This document shows, one piece after another, positions 46,311 to 58,407 of a stretch of 64,000 bases of DNA. Source of the DNA: Chrysoporthe austroafricana (Eukaryota; Ascomycota; Sordariomycetes; Diaporthales; Cryphonectriaceae); NCBI GenBank assembly GCA_001051155.2, contig JYIP02000003.1:1860001-1924000 (forward strand), in the 5' to 3' direction. Within the stretch, counting starts at the first letter, position 1; each line of letters begins with the position of its first letter. A program made the translations under genes and the position numbers. The notes beneath the pieces are model-generated. The model had not been told where the DNA came from. It did not search any database and was given only the letters and a program-made list of their open reading frames with translations.

Positions 46311-49300
46311 TACAACCTACTCCATGAACGTGACTGATGAGAGCTGACGTTATCGAGGCGGATGGTCCGATGTTGGGACCTAGGGGGGACGCTGAGGTCC
46401 GTAGGCGCCGGGGGGATGGGCGGGTGCTCGCAATCGGAGGAGGAAACCAGCGGAAGGGCGGTAAAAGGGGAGGAGGGATGGGTGACGGTGTCGATCTGGT
46501 GACGGTCGGATCTGTGTCACGAGAGAATGTGTTTGGCGGCGAGAGCGAAGGAATGAGGGGCGGCTGGTATGGGAGAGCGAAAGGGGTGAAGTCGAAGGAA
46601 TGCCAGTCAGCGAGGAGACTTGGGAATTCGGGCCGCAGCGTGTGAGCGACGGCAGGTAGCGACGCGGGGTCCAAAGCTGACTCAGGTGCGGCGGCGATAA
46701 AATCGACTGAGGGAGACGAAAGGAGTGGAGAAGGACTTCGCCAGGTCGGACGCGAAAGTTTTTTGGGAGTTCTCGGCTTGCGAGGCGGGTGAAGTGGTGA
46801 TGGAATCCTCGGAGGAAGGATTCAGGAGCCGAAAGCGTGGCGAGACCACCAGAATAATCCGGAGCACGCGGGAGGCGACCGACGACCTGGAGGGTGGCCT
46901 CTGCTCTGCTGTGTTCCTCTCTTTTGGTTCTGGTGTGTCTTTCAGACCGTCGCAACAATGGGCCCCGGAGTAGCGCCTTGTCGCTGTGGAACCCCCTTCT
47001 CTTGTGTGTGGTCGGTGGTTGGTGCTGGCCGGCCGTGCTCGAGCCTGGTGATGGACCTCCTGTCCGCCCGTGTCTCTTCCGCTGTCGACAGAGGCTGCAC
47101 TGACAGGCCGCGGTGTCTTGTCTTGTCTTCAGCCGCAGCGGAGGTGATCGCGTGGGATCGTCTTTCACGGGTCTGAGGTGAGAAAGATGACGTCTGGAGG
47201 GGGAGGATTGGGGGTGTTGAGCAGACTTGAAACAGGCTGTCGTGGACTTGGACCTGGCCACTGCGCTCGCTGCGCCGGGCTGGACTGGGCTGCGCTGCAC
47301 TCGTCCTGGGCTGGGCGGAATCCTGTCGATGGAGTCCTCTGCAGTGCCGGAGAGGATTTGGGTTCTTCCAGATCAGGTGGGAGAAGACCCGCTGGGTGGT
47401 ATTGCGCCTGCACTCAGCAACGGGGTCGATCAACCTTTGTTGTGTTGGGCCGCTGGTGGCCAGGGGCCGGTGGTGTTGGCAGATGATGGTAGGAGTGCGG
47501 CGGTCGAGTGTGGGACGTCGTCGTCTGGCGAGACAAGACAGACACAGGAGGCCGTTGGGAGGAAGAAAGAGGTGCGCGTCCTCTCCTCGACCTGGCCTTG
47601 CTTGGGCCGTCAGGTTGGGCCAGGGGGGCGTGGGTGGTGGTGCTGGTGGTGCTGGAGGTGCTAGGGGTGTGTGCTCGCTTTTCTCGAAACCCCCTCTGTC
47701 CTGTCCTGTCCTGCCCTGCCCAGGCCAGTCCTGGCTCGGGCCCTCCTCCTTTCCCGTGTTCCTCTCTGCGAGGCAGAGAGATGCAGCTGCAGGTGCACCT
47801 TCCCTTTCCCACGGGTGTGGGGTCCAGTGCTGCCCCTTTAGGCCTAGCCCGGGGGCCTGGTGCTTGCTAGTCGCCAGATCGCATGGGACTGCTCCAGTAC
47901 TAGGTAGGTACGGGGCCCAAATCGAATCAAGGGATCAGCATGAGGGATCACCAGGGACATGGTGCCTGACCAGCACCGGCACATAACTTACTGGCAGCTG
48001 TGTGATCCTGCGAGGAAATATGGATCACCGGCAACAGCTACCCCACTTTGTCCTTGGGCGGAACCGTTTGAGAGGCCTTCCGGCGCGCGGGAGTTGCAGG
48101 GTCCAGTCTTTTCTCTTCAGATGATTCTACCTCCTCCTGCCTCCACTCGCCACGATGCACTGGGTACTGTGAATCCGTCCATGGGGACGAGGTGTCAATG
48201 CGCTGCAGTCTTTCTGTCCTCCGGGGCAGGTCGCCCGCCGCGGGCCCACGGGCTGATTGATAAGCGATCGCTGAGCAAAAGGGAGCAGAAATAAAATAGG
48301 ATAAAATAACAATCAATCTGTAGGCCCTCTGCCGGACCGGCGCCACTCCTCACCAGAGGCTTTTCTAGTGTGCTACGTGCGGCCGTTTTCCTGCGATAGA
48401 GAGAGGGATGCTTATCTGTGTCGGATGCTTTTAGTCATGGCCTCATACTTGCGAAACGGCCGTGATATCATGACTTGACACACCGAGCGCCTACCTGGCC
48501 TATGCCCTCACCGAAGACCTGACCTTTCCACGGTATCTGGATGCCCCGCATCCTTCCGTGCACACTGCCTTCACCCACCTCGTCCCACTCGGTCGTGGAC
48601 TGCCAGGCCCTTCTGGTACCACTTCCCACATAGGTATGATATAGCATTGAGGTTCGCGATATGCATGTCCCTACCGCCGTTTCAAGATCCAACACCCGCC
48701 GGCGCTAGTCCATATACAGTTAAATCCCGCCCCGGATACAGGGGATCCCTGACACTGCTTCTTTTACCCAGTACTGTGGTACTATGTATGGGCGTAATCC
48801 GTACTGTATCCCTTCTTCCCCAGGACTGTCTCCTCCCGTGCGCAGTGCCAGGCCCAGGCGTCGTCGATTGCGTGTACTACGTATTCTTCCAGAAAAAGAA
48901 ACAACAGGGTCAATGTCTCACTAAGAAGATCTACGCCTTGGCCAGATACAGACTATGTCAGTGGCGGCCCCCTCCCCCACTTTGGCGGAGGTGCTTCCAC
49001 GGACCCCTTCAAGCAACCTTCGAGAAGCCAGGCTAGAAGTCTGCCCACTAGGAGCCCACATCCGTCTCAACACACCCATTCGTCTAATTTATCCCAAAGT
49101 CCCAAGACGGCGAACCGCCACCGCTTTCCATCGATTTGCCCGCTGAAAGTCTTCTTGTTTTTGCCACTTAAACAGGCCGGACGCAGCGGTCTGGCGATCC
49201 TCATCACAGGCTATACCCATCCCCTGTGGTACTGAGTCTGTGGAATCTGGACCTGGTGGCCGACGGAATCTTCTTGCCGTCGCTCCCCGGCACATACGCC

Positions 49301-50351
49301 GAGCGCTGGCTGCCCAGAATTGCTTTTCCCGATCCCGACGGGTCGATCAGGTGTCATCCTAGGATGAGGTTCCCTTTTGATGCCACACCATGTGGCTGAC
49401 AGAGCAAGCCTCTTCCCCTCGGCCGCCTCGGAACTCCAGATCAGATCCCCCGGGCGTGCGCGTTCAGGTCGAGGCGAAAGGTTGCAATGGCTCAATACGA
49501 GGACCCTCGGATTCCTATGGGATTTGTTCCGCCAGGAGCCTACAGCATCTGGCGAAATTGTAAGGCAGGTCTCTTTTTCGTCGGGATCGTGGACCCCAAA
49601 ACCCCCCGAAAGGTGGGATGTCGTCTCTGGGGAGAGACATGCAGACGATGAGAGGCTGCAGGCGAAACGTAAATCAAGCCGCAGGCGATGTACGTGCATG
49701 TGCATCCATCTTCCCTGTCAGAAAAAAAAAAAAAAAAAAAGTTGGGCGCATACGGCGCATACATGATGCAGTACCTTGCATCATCTGATACGGGACTTGA
49801 CAGCGCCGGCTGTCGTGCATGTCGGGGGGCTCCGTGCCCTGCGCCCAGTCGGCGCGATCGCCAGCACACCCCATCTGCGCGTTACAGCTGCAGCGGACGC
49901 GCCTCTAGATAAGATCTCTCGATCTTCCTGTTCGGGAATTCGCCTTCTCCGCGAGCAGACAGACACCTGCCTGCAGCGTCGATCTTGCCCGTTACAAAAA
50001 CTACATATCGCCGAGGTCAGTCACGTCCCGTGCTCTCGACATCAAGTTCCGTGCTCCGAGCTGCATGCTGCGAACACCTGGGTTTTATGATAGTCTGGCC
50101 CTTTTCCTTACAACGTGTACGTGTTAGCTCTCTCGTACGACCGCCTTTAACACGGTAGCAAATGCGACCCTTGGTAATAGACATAGAATTGCATCGTGCC
50201 ATGGTAGCACGCTTTCCCATCCTGAATGACTTAGTCTGTTTCCACGATAGAGTCCTAGGCTATCTAGGTATTAGCATAACTATTCATCGGAGCTCTGCGA
50301 GGGTATCCTAGAATACCCTCCTGCCTCCCCGTAGCCTTCACACAGTCTGCT
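46311..50351. other. 4-kb gene-poor region upstream of cdc24
   Basis: No credible gene was found. From about 46330 to 47700 the plus strand is G-rich, so the sense strand of cdc24 is C-rich; long minus-strand frames here (for example 306 codons at 46380-47300) follow from this composition and lack domains. There are GGTGGTGCT-type repeats near 47633-47665, tgtcc/ctgcc repeats near 47697-47720 and a run of 19 A at 49722-49740. A long 5' leader or large promoter of cdc24 is likely. Confidence 0.5.
49722..49740 (+). repeat. A19 homopolymer
   Basis: Nineteen consecutive A residues in non-coding DNA. Without a target-site duplication or upstream retroelement sequence, I see no evidence that it is the tail of a retroposed copy. 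Confidence 0.9.
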
Positions 50352-51538
50352 TCATTCCGACGGCTTTCTCCCCCAGCCCAAGATACTCAGCCCCGTCAAA
50401 GTCCATCCCTTTGTCCCAAACCTCTCCTGGAGGTACCCCTTCACCCGGCCCCTGATTCCCTCCAGCCCGCCCAGCCTGGCCACGCTCTCCTCGTTCAACA
50501 AGAAGCCAACCGTGAGATCCACCATCGACTCGTGGATCTTCATGAAATGATCCACGTTCTCCACCCAGAAGGTATGCGCGAACACCTCGACGTGTACGTC
50601 CTGTAAGTGACAGATCGTCGGGTCGGACAGCGTATCCCTCAGCCAGTCCATATCGTCCCAATGTCCCCACTTTGACATGTGCATGGGAAAGTGGAACTTG
50701 AAGTCTGTCGGGAGGAGCGAGGACGGAAAGGAGGCGAAGGCGTCACGGATGTAGGTGATCCAGGAGGGGTTGGCAGCGTGCCAAGTTGTGATAGCGAGGG
50801 TCCCGCCGGGCGCGAGGAGGCGGATGCTGTCTGCTAGAGGGTAAGTATTGCGGTGGAAAAGATTCTCTCTTCCACCAGAAGGGGTGGCGAGTGGATGGGA
50901 GGGAGGATTGGCCCGGAAAGGAAGAGGGGGGCACCAGATACCTTTCAGAGCGGCCTGCGAGTCCGGTAAGAGATGGAAACAGATATTCGAGACGACGTGA
51001 GTAAAGCTCTCGGATGGAAGGCCAGAATCCTGCCCAGGTCAGCGCCTGCACCCATCATCTCCTCGCCAACACCAGAAAGGTAAACACCAACCTGTGCATC
51101 CACAAACCTCGCCTCGGTATTGACCCATCCCTCATTCTTGATCCTCGCCTGGACAGCACCCACAAGCGTCTCACTAAAGTCTCCACAGAGCACACTGCTT
51201 TCCTGCATCACATCTCTGGGGATCGTCTCCATCAGCACCGGCGAGACAACGCCCATCCCGCAGCCGTGATCCAATAGCTTGAACGGCTCGGTCGTGGATT
51301 CGTTGAGGCCGATCTTGGCGAGCATGTTTCGGGCTAGGGGTTGCGAGACGGCCATCATGGTCTTGATGAGGAACTGCTGCCCCTCGGGGGAGGAGGTGTG
51401 GCTTTTCAAAACGACCTCCATGGCTGAAGCGCCGGATTTGAGGCCGGAGTCGGGCATGATTTGGTAGGTCTTTCGCGTAGATGGCAGGAATATCGCAAGA
51501 AGTTTGGGGAGTGATCGAAGATCTTTAAACACGACCAT
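50352..51538 (-). CDS. SAM-dependent methyltransferase, small-molecule type
   Basis: Three exons, 51092-51538, 50942-51029 and 50352-50833, encode 338 residues; introns of 62 and 108 bases. The class I Rossmann fold is clear: motif I LLDHGCGMG at 88-96, an acidic end of strand two at VLCGDFSE, a DAQ-DSGLP segment (motif II) joined across intron 1, SFTHVVSNICFHLLPD (motif around strand four), and APGGTLAITTW (strand five). The C-terminal half (SKWGHWDDMDWLRD and VFAHTFWVENVDHF) resembles fungal secondary-metabolism methyltransferases of the UMTA/LaeA-neighbour type. An alternative start at 51457 (MPDSGLKSGASAMEVV) fits the family better than the first Met at 51538. No biosynthetic cluster surrounds it, so the substrate is unknown. 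Confidence 0.82.
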
Positions 51539-53681
51539 GGTGATCTCGGTAGCACCTTTCTCTTCTGCCTCTCCGCAGTGGCCATTATTATAGACGAAGA
51601 GCGCGGATACTTTTCGGACAAGCTTCCGGCATTATGATGTTCACAGCCCTCGAATGCATCCCGAGTGACATCGGTGTGGCCATTCAGGTCTGGCTCCCCT
51701 GCCTTCGCGGATCCTTCTCATTATTCCGTCTTCTCCTCTTCAGGACTCAATGTCTCCGGTGGAGGTAATGGTGGTGGTTGGAATACTAGGTAGATGGCAC
51801 GGGCATATCGCACCTTGTCATCCCAAAGGCGAAGTCTCCGAGAAGTGTCCGCCGCACGTACCAGGCGCCCCATCTTGCAGGGGATCCGGCCGGGGTCTAG
51901 CGCCGGGACTGCTGCGACGAGCATTAGTTATGCTCCACCTGAGGTTCTCTCAATGAACTATATCATCGCGCACTCACCGTGCCTTCACCACTAGTGAGCC
52001 AGTCAAGTCAGTATGAGGAGTGCCAATTCGGCCCGTGGCAGCGTACTTTTAACCAGATGAACAACCTGCCCTTATTCCCAACATGTCAAGCATTAGGTAC
52101 TCCGCCACGAGAGCTGTAGGGGAACTTGGAGGAGGCCTGTGCCGGACCACGTCGGTAATTGTGCCACTCCATGCCACGACGGGTTCGGATCAAAGCCTAG
52201 GTTTGAGGTCAAGGGGCATTCACGTCTTCGATGTCGAATCCAGGATAAGCTAAAAGGAGAGTCCGGGTCTATGCACACTGGTAATCCGGACTCGTCATCT
52301 CCAGGGTCGCAAAAAACTTGCAGTGGCGCCCGGGTCGTGTAGGTGCAGGATTCGAAGATGGGATAGGGTAGCATCGCCGCATGTGGGCAGCAAAACCTGG
52401 AAGAAGCGTATATGACGTGCAGCCCACACAGAAGTCCAGGGGCGAACAACGCCAACCTGACCTCATTTCCAGTCAAGAAAGACTGCAGTCTGAGCTGCAC
52501 ACACGGATTGCTTGTTGAGAGGCAATGCTAGACGTCTGCGAACGCTGTGCACATGTCCAAGGACGGGCATGTGTTGTAGACAGGCTCGGCGTGCAGGCTC
52601 AAGAGGTGGTCAGGTAAGACGGGACTGGGAAACTGACAGCGGCAACGACTCTCGTGTTTGTGTGGCCTTCCACCGTCAGTAATCTGTGTTCAATATAGAT
52701 CGCGTGAATGCTCCCGTATTGTATGCTGTCGCTGAACGCTGACGTTTGGTGACGCTTCCTGGGTCTGAATGTCCTGAGATGTTGGTATGTATCATCGTCG
52801 AGACGGTCAGAAGCGGCGCAGGGATGGCACAGCCTGGCAGAACTCCCCCAGATTTCCGATCACTGAGCCCCTGTTATCCTTCCATACCCAGTCGTGCCAG
52901 CCACTGCCAGTACTGCTATGCCGTAGCGACTGCAGGGGCAGGCAGGGACCCGCTGGGAGCCATCCCACTTCCCGCTGTGCCCGGCTACGGTGGCATGGGT
53001 GGTACCACCATCATAGTACATACTTCAGGACTCAGCCAGGCCACGACCTGGATATTACCTGGATCGCGAGCTGGGGAAGACAACACTGCCGTCATCAGCG
53101 GCTCAGCCCCAACTTCAACCTCAGTTCAACATCGGCGGCAACTTGAAGCGCCAGCCTTGATTTCCCCCTCTTCCCCCTCCTTTCCCTACCCAACCGATGC
53201 ACTGAGCTCCTCGTGCCAGGGGACTCCGCCCTTCTCGACTTCTCACCTATCCAAACTTCGACGAACGAGGCAGTCGCCGTGACCGCCACCGTCCTAACGC
53301 TGCGTGCATTCTGCTGCCTCCCACTCCACACTGCAGCATTGATAGCCACTCGCTGGCGGGCAGACCGCCGAGATCACGACGACCTGATCGACTGCGATTG
53401 CGACAGCGCCCGCCTGCGATCGCACTCACTCCGCCTCCGACGCTTCCGTGGTCGCAGTCCGCCCCACGACCCCTCAAGTCTTCTGAAGCCTCGTTCACCG
53501 TCGACTCGAACCGTTCCAAATCCACGTCCAACCTGCTCACCCCATAGTCTTATGTGAAACAAAACAATATCCAGCCGCCTCCTCGGACCGCACACCACAC
53601 AATCCCGAATAGCTCGCCCGAACCTGTGGCCCACCTGCCATCACCTGTCGTCTGCCGACCTCACCGAGGCTGGTTATCACG
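51539..53681. other. Intergenic and long leader of fwd-1
   Basis: No gene is recognised in 2.1 kb between divergent genes. The last 600 bases before the fwd-1 ATG are C/T-rich on the plus strand with several short upstream ATGs, consistent with a long 5' leader. No transcript evidence is available. Confidence 0.5.
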
Positions 53682-56600
53682 ATGGAAGGCTTCGGGGTGC
53701 CTCAGCAGGCCGACGAAGGCTACTCTGAGGATCCTCTCAACCAGTCCGACCCCTTCCACTTCAAGTCGGGTGACGTCGAGTCCACGTCAATTCCAATGTC
53801 GAGCGCTCCCTCGGTCCAGCTGAGAGGATGGATAGCCAATCTCCCGACCGAACTCAAAGCTCGTGCGTAATCATCCCCGTCCCCTTCTAATTCCGATATT
53901 CAATTTCCCGGCCGCGTGCTGTGGGCGCCTATTGCTGTTACACAAAGTGTTTCCTAGCCCACAGCAGAGCAGTTCTCTTGGCCCCTTCGCCATCTCTGCG
54001 GTTCGACCTCAATCCACGGGCTAGCACTGACCGATTGTGTCTTGACAGAACTCACCCTCGAGCTCCTTGACAATCTGCCTACTAGCCTTGTGGCCGAGAT
54101 CGTAGAGAAGATGAACCCTCGGCTCTACATCGACTTCATCCGCTACCTCCCCGCCGAGATATGTCTCAAAATCCTCGGCTACCTGGATCCCATTTCCCTC
54201 CTCTCTGTTGCACAGACATGTCGCGCATGGTACAGTCTGGCTCTGGACCGATCCCTATGGCAGGCGCTATACCACTACGAAGGCTGGAAAGTGGTCGCGG
54301 ACGAGATCGAGGCTGCCGAAGAGATGGCCAATAGAAGGACTGCGATGGGGTCGAAGTACCGACAAAAGTCGGAGGACGATGGTCACACTCGCAAGAAGCG
54401 GGCTGTATCCCTCGGGGAAGACGAAGACTCTACCATGACCGACGCTGGATACGCCTTAGTTGATGAGCCCAAGGCGCTGGAGTTGGACCAACCAATGGCG
54501 TCCCGCAGCACCATGACACCTACTCTCAGGGACCTCAACATGCAGGGCTCGAGCTCGAGCTCAGGTGCGTCTGCCTTCAAGGGCAAGGCCGCTGAGAAGG
54601 GCAAGGGGAAGGCTCGTCCAAGCTCGCCCAGTACTCTACTCTCGCTGCAGCCACCTGCAAATTCTGTCAAGTCAGGGCTTTGGGTCTGGGATCAGTCGCT
54701 GAAGAAGCAGCGCATTAACTGGCAATACCTCTATACGATGCGCAGGAAACTCGAGACCAACTGGGAGCAGGGCAACTTTAAGAACTTCCAACTACCGCAT
54801 CCCGACCACCCTGAGGAGGGCCACAATGGCGAGTGTATCTATTCTCTCCAGTACAACGAGGAGTACTTGGTGAGTGGGAGCAGGGACAAGACACTACGGA
54901 TCTGGAATCTGGCGACGAGGCGATTGGTACGGAAGCCACTGATCGGGCATATCGGCTCCGTTTTGTGTCTTCAGTTCGACTCTGATCCAGACGAGGACAT
55001 CATTGTCTCGGGCAGCAGCGACTCGGATGTTATCATATGGAGGTTCTCCACCGGCGAAATCGTCCAGCGACTTACACACGCCCACCGTGATCCTGTATTG
55101 AATGTCAAGTTCGACAAGCGCATCCTCGCGACCTGTTCCAAAGACAGAACCATCAAAATTTTCAACCGGCGGCCCATGAAGGCCGGCGAACCGGGCTACG
55201 TCTATCCGGTCCCTGCCACAGTGAAGAACAGCGGATACGATGTGTCACCGCTTGATCATCCAACTTTACCAGCATTTACCATGATTGGCGTGCTAGAGGG
55301 CCATGGTGCGGCAGTGAATGCTGTACAAGTCGTCGACAACGAAGTCGTCTCGGCTAGTGGTGACCGCCAGATCAAGGTCTGGAACTGGCAGACGGGTATG
55401 TGCACGAGAACGTTTATTGGTCACAACAAGGGCATTGCGTGTGTACAGTACGATGGCAAGCGCATTGTCTCTGGCTCTAGTGATAACGAGGTCAAGGTGT
55501 TTGACCGGGAGACGGGGGTAGAGATTGCCAGTCTCAGGGACCACACAGACCTGGTTCGGACCGTACAGGCTGGTTTTGGTGACCTGCCCTGGAGCTCGGA
55601 GGAAGACGCCGCGGAAGCCAAGAGGGTCGACCAGGCGTACATAAAGGCTTTGAAAGATGGCAAGCTCTCGTCTTCGCCGCGACGTGGTCGACCGGGTAAC
55701 GCCGGAAGTTCGGACCCGGAGGAGGTAACAGCTTACGGGGCGACGCTCCCGCCCGGTGGAGGTGGTGGGAAGAGATGGGGTCGGATAGTGTCTGGTTCGT
55801 ATGACAAGACGATCATCATCTGGAGGCGAGACAAAACGGGCAAGTGGAGACCACAGCATCACTTGAAGCAGGACGAGGCTGCGCAGCGAACCCAAGGCGC
55901 GGGCGGCCGGCCACCCCCAGGCTCAGGAGGACCTCCAGGCCCGTCAAATGGACCTGGCGGGAGTGGCGCAAGTGCAGGATCTGCCAGCGGCTCTAGACGG
56001 GCACATGTGGTACCGACCCCTTCCAGACAAGCTGTCTCCGCCGCTATCAATGCTGCTCGGGCATCACGAGGGACGGGTGGCAGCTCGACTGCCGCAAACC
56101 CGTCTACCTCGTCTGCCGCGACTGGCCCTTCTGGGTCAGGTAGCTCTTCCAGAGCATCAGCTGGCCAATCGCACGCGTCCTCCTCATTGCGCGCTGGTGG
56201 TGCGTCAAGACCACGATTCTCAAATCTTTCGAGCCCGGTCTCCACCAACGTTCAGCTCCCTCCGATGCCGCTGGAACCCATCGGTGACCTCGTTAACGTC
56301 GCCTCACCAATTGTGTCGAACTTCGGCCCCCTAGCAATGCAATCGTACATCGAGATGATCGACCGCACTGTACCGCAGGGTCCGCACGCGCTCCAGCAGG
56401 CTTTGACGAATAATCCACCGATGCTCGCTCTGCAGAGCCAACTTCAGGCCGCCATCGACCGCGAAAGCAGCCCGTTTATCCGGTCTCAATTGCGGCAGGT
56501 GGTCAGCGCTGCAACGGTGCGCCTGCAGCTCTTGCAAGCGAGGGCACGGGGCCAGGGATACCAAGGTTTTGTTACCGCGGATGGTGCGGCCGGCACTGCC

Positions 56601-56888
56601 ACCTCTGACGACGACGCAGGCGTGGGCACCAGTGGTAATCTGGCCACTGCTGCTGCTCAAGCCGCCAACGCAAATGTCGTCGGACCACCCCCCGTCGGTC
56701 CAGGTGGTAACCACCGCATCCACCCGCATGCACCTGAAGTTGGCATGCCTACTCGGATTTACAAGTTGCAGTTCGATGCCCGCCGAATTATCTGTTGTAG
56801 CCAGACGAGTGTTATCGTGGGCTGGGACTTTTGCAATGGGGATCCTGCGTTGGAGGAGGTTGCACGATTCTTTGCTACTGTTGATTGA
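53682..56888 (+). CDS. fwd-1: F-box/WD40 protein, FWD-1 type SCF adaptor
   Basis: Two exons, 53682-53862 and 54049-56888, give 1006 residues; the 186-base intron (GTGCGT to ACAG) joins LPTELKA to QLTLELLDNLP. In Neurospora FWD-1 is the substrate receptor of the SCF ubiquitin ligase that degrades the phosphorylated clock protein FREQUENCY. The F-box is at about 89-136 (YLPAEICLKILGYLDPISLL, SVAQTCRAWYSLA). WD40 blades begin near 321 with repeats such as YLVSGSRDKTLRIWNL, IIVSGSSDSDVIIWRF, ILATCSKDRTIKIFN, VVSASGDRQIKVWNW, RIVSGSSDNEVKVFDRE and RIVSGSYDKTIIIWRR. A low-complexity Gly/Ser/Pro-rich insert of about 300 residues precedes a last blade-like piece at 963-1006 (RIYKLQFDARRIICCSQTSVIVGWDF). 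Length is close to the roughly 1000 residues expected of this family. Confidence 0.92.
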
Positions 56889-57759
56889 GGAGTCGCTCTA
56901 TGAGGCAGGGTGCGCTTCTGGCGATACATACATACGATCGTGGATGGACATGGGTTCATGTGCCTGAGGGTCTGGTCCACGGTCAGTATCACTGGCTTGA
57001 TTTTTGGTTACTTGTTGACGACAAGATCGACAACATCGCTTCCGATTCTTGCTTTCCCTGCGGCAATATCGATGGCGACATCTACTTGTCGATACGCATT
57101 GCTTCGGAGTCATAGAGGCGTTTATAGAAAGTCGCTGGTGCTCTGGGAAGGAAGATAGGATCCGGGACAAGGAGAGAGGGGACGGAGATGGTCTCAAAAG
57201 AACAGAAAAGGGAGTTCAAAAAAGGCATACGAGCATTTCACTGGAAGTCATGAACGAAACGAATAGTTGATGGGTATACGATAGGCAGTGCATTGTAGAG
57301 GTAGCAATCAGCTCAAGCTTCAGCATCCACCCATGCTTAAGACGGTCCCGTCCCACGTAATGCGTTCTGTGATACTTGATTTTCACGCCCGCCGTTGCTG
57401 GAGGAGCAGAGATGTCTTTCTGCTTCTCGGTACCTATTCGTTCTAGCTGCGCGGTTCACCGTCAAGATCACTGCCTCGCCAGCACGCTATGTTGCCCTTC
57501 TGAGGCCCTCGTGGACACGGAAACTTGCCAGTTGTAGACGCATCGGCGGGGAGCATCAGTCAGCATCGCATCGTCGCCTGTCAGGTGGACTTGACACTTT
57601 ATCGTGTTTTGATTCAGACAAGGCTCCATCGCGATCTTGATACCCGTCCTATCTTGATCCCTATAGAAGAACGCTATCCATTCACAGTACCCTCAACGCC
57701 ACAACTCCTAACCCGACCCAACTCCGGCTCCGTCGCACATACGACCAAGATCACACCTC
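56889..57759. other. Convergent 3' intergenic region
   Basis: About 870 bases between the ends of fwd-1 and vps60. Frames of 60-99 codons on both strands have no domain and are not called as genes. Confidence 0.5.
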
Positions 57760-58407
57760 CTAGCCAGCAGCCTCCTTGACGGCCTTGCCGGCCTCCGCCA
57801 CGGGCGGCTCATCGATAAAGTCGGGCACCTCGTCCTGCATGAAGCCGGGCAGCGCCTCGCCGCCGCCCAGCTCCCTCTCCAGGTCGACCTCGGCGCCCAG
57901 GGCCTCGAGCTCGGCGTCCAGCTCGGCCTCGTCGACGTCCTCGGGCACGTCGTAGCTGCGGGCCAAGCTCTCCTGGATCTCGTTGCCGACGTCCATCAGG
58001 TCGGCCATCTCGTCATTGAGGCGCTCGATGCGGTCGATGTCGATCTTGCCGTACTGCCGCTTGAGCTCCTTCTGCGTCGTCTTCATGGCGTCTACGGTCG
58101 TCATGACGTTCTTGAGGTTGTCCTGCATCATGCCCGCCTGCTCCATGTTCCAGACCTGCGACTGCAGCTGGTCCCGCTGCGCCTCGTAGGCCTTGCGCCG
58201 CTGCAGGACCTTGAGGGCCTTCTGCTTCAGGGCCGTCTTGCCGGGCCCGTCGCGCATGCGCGACAGCTTGGTCTGGTAGGTCTGCAGCTCCGCATTGAGG
58301 GAGGCGAGCTTCACGTCGATCGAGGAGATGCGCTCGTCGACGCCCGAGATGGCCGAGCTCAGGGTCGGCCGGGGCGCCTTGGAGGAGCTGCCGAAGAGGC
58401 GGTTCAT
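57760..58407 (-). CDS. vps60: ESCRT-III-associated protein Vps60/CHMP5
   Basis: Intronless, 215 residues from the ATG at 58407. The frame runs on upstream without stop to 58821, but the extension is Pro-rich and not conserved in type. Vps60 (CHMP5) is a Snf7-family protein that acts late in multivesicular body formation, recruiting Vta1 to stimulate Vps4. The start MNRLFGSSS, the helical SSIDVKLASLNAELQTYQTKL and ALKQKALKVLQRRKAYEAQRDQ, the VWNMEQAGMMQDNLKN stretch, and the acidic C-terminal half with ESLARSYDVPEDVDEAELDAEL ending in LPGFMQDEVPDFIDEPP are all typical. Length fits the family (yeast Vps60 is about 230). Confidence 0.94.
   Translation of the reverse strand: MNRLFGSSSKAPRPTLSSAISGVDERISSIDVKLASLNAELQTYQTKLSRMRDGPGKTALKQKALKVLQRRKAYEAQRDQLQSQVWNMEQAGMMQDNLKNVMTTVDAMKTTQKELKRQYGKIDIDRIERLNDEMADLMDVGNEIQESLARSYDVPEDVDEAELDAELEALGAEVDLERELGGGEALPGFMQDEVPDFIDEPPVAEAGKAVKEAAG

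Noticed and set aside
46380..47300. 306-codon minus-strand frame upstream of cdc24.
   Set aside because: Composition follows the C-rich strand bias, several overlapping frames are equally open, and no domain is visible.
49722..49740. A19 run as a possible retroposon tail.
   Set aside because: No retroelement sequence upstream and no target-site duplication noticed.
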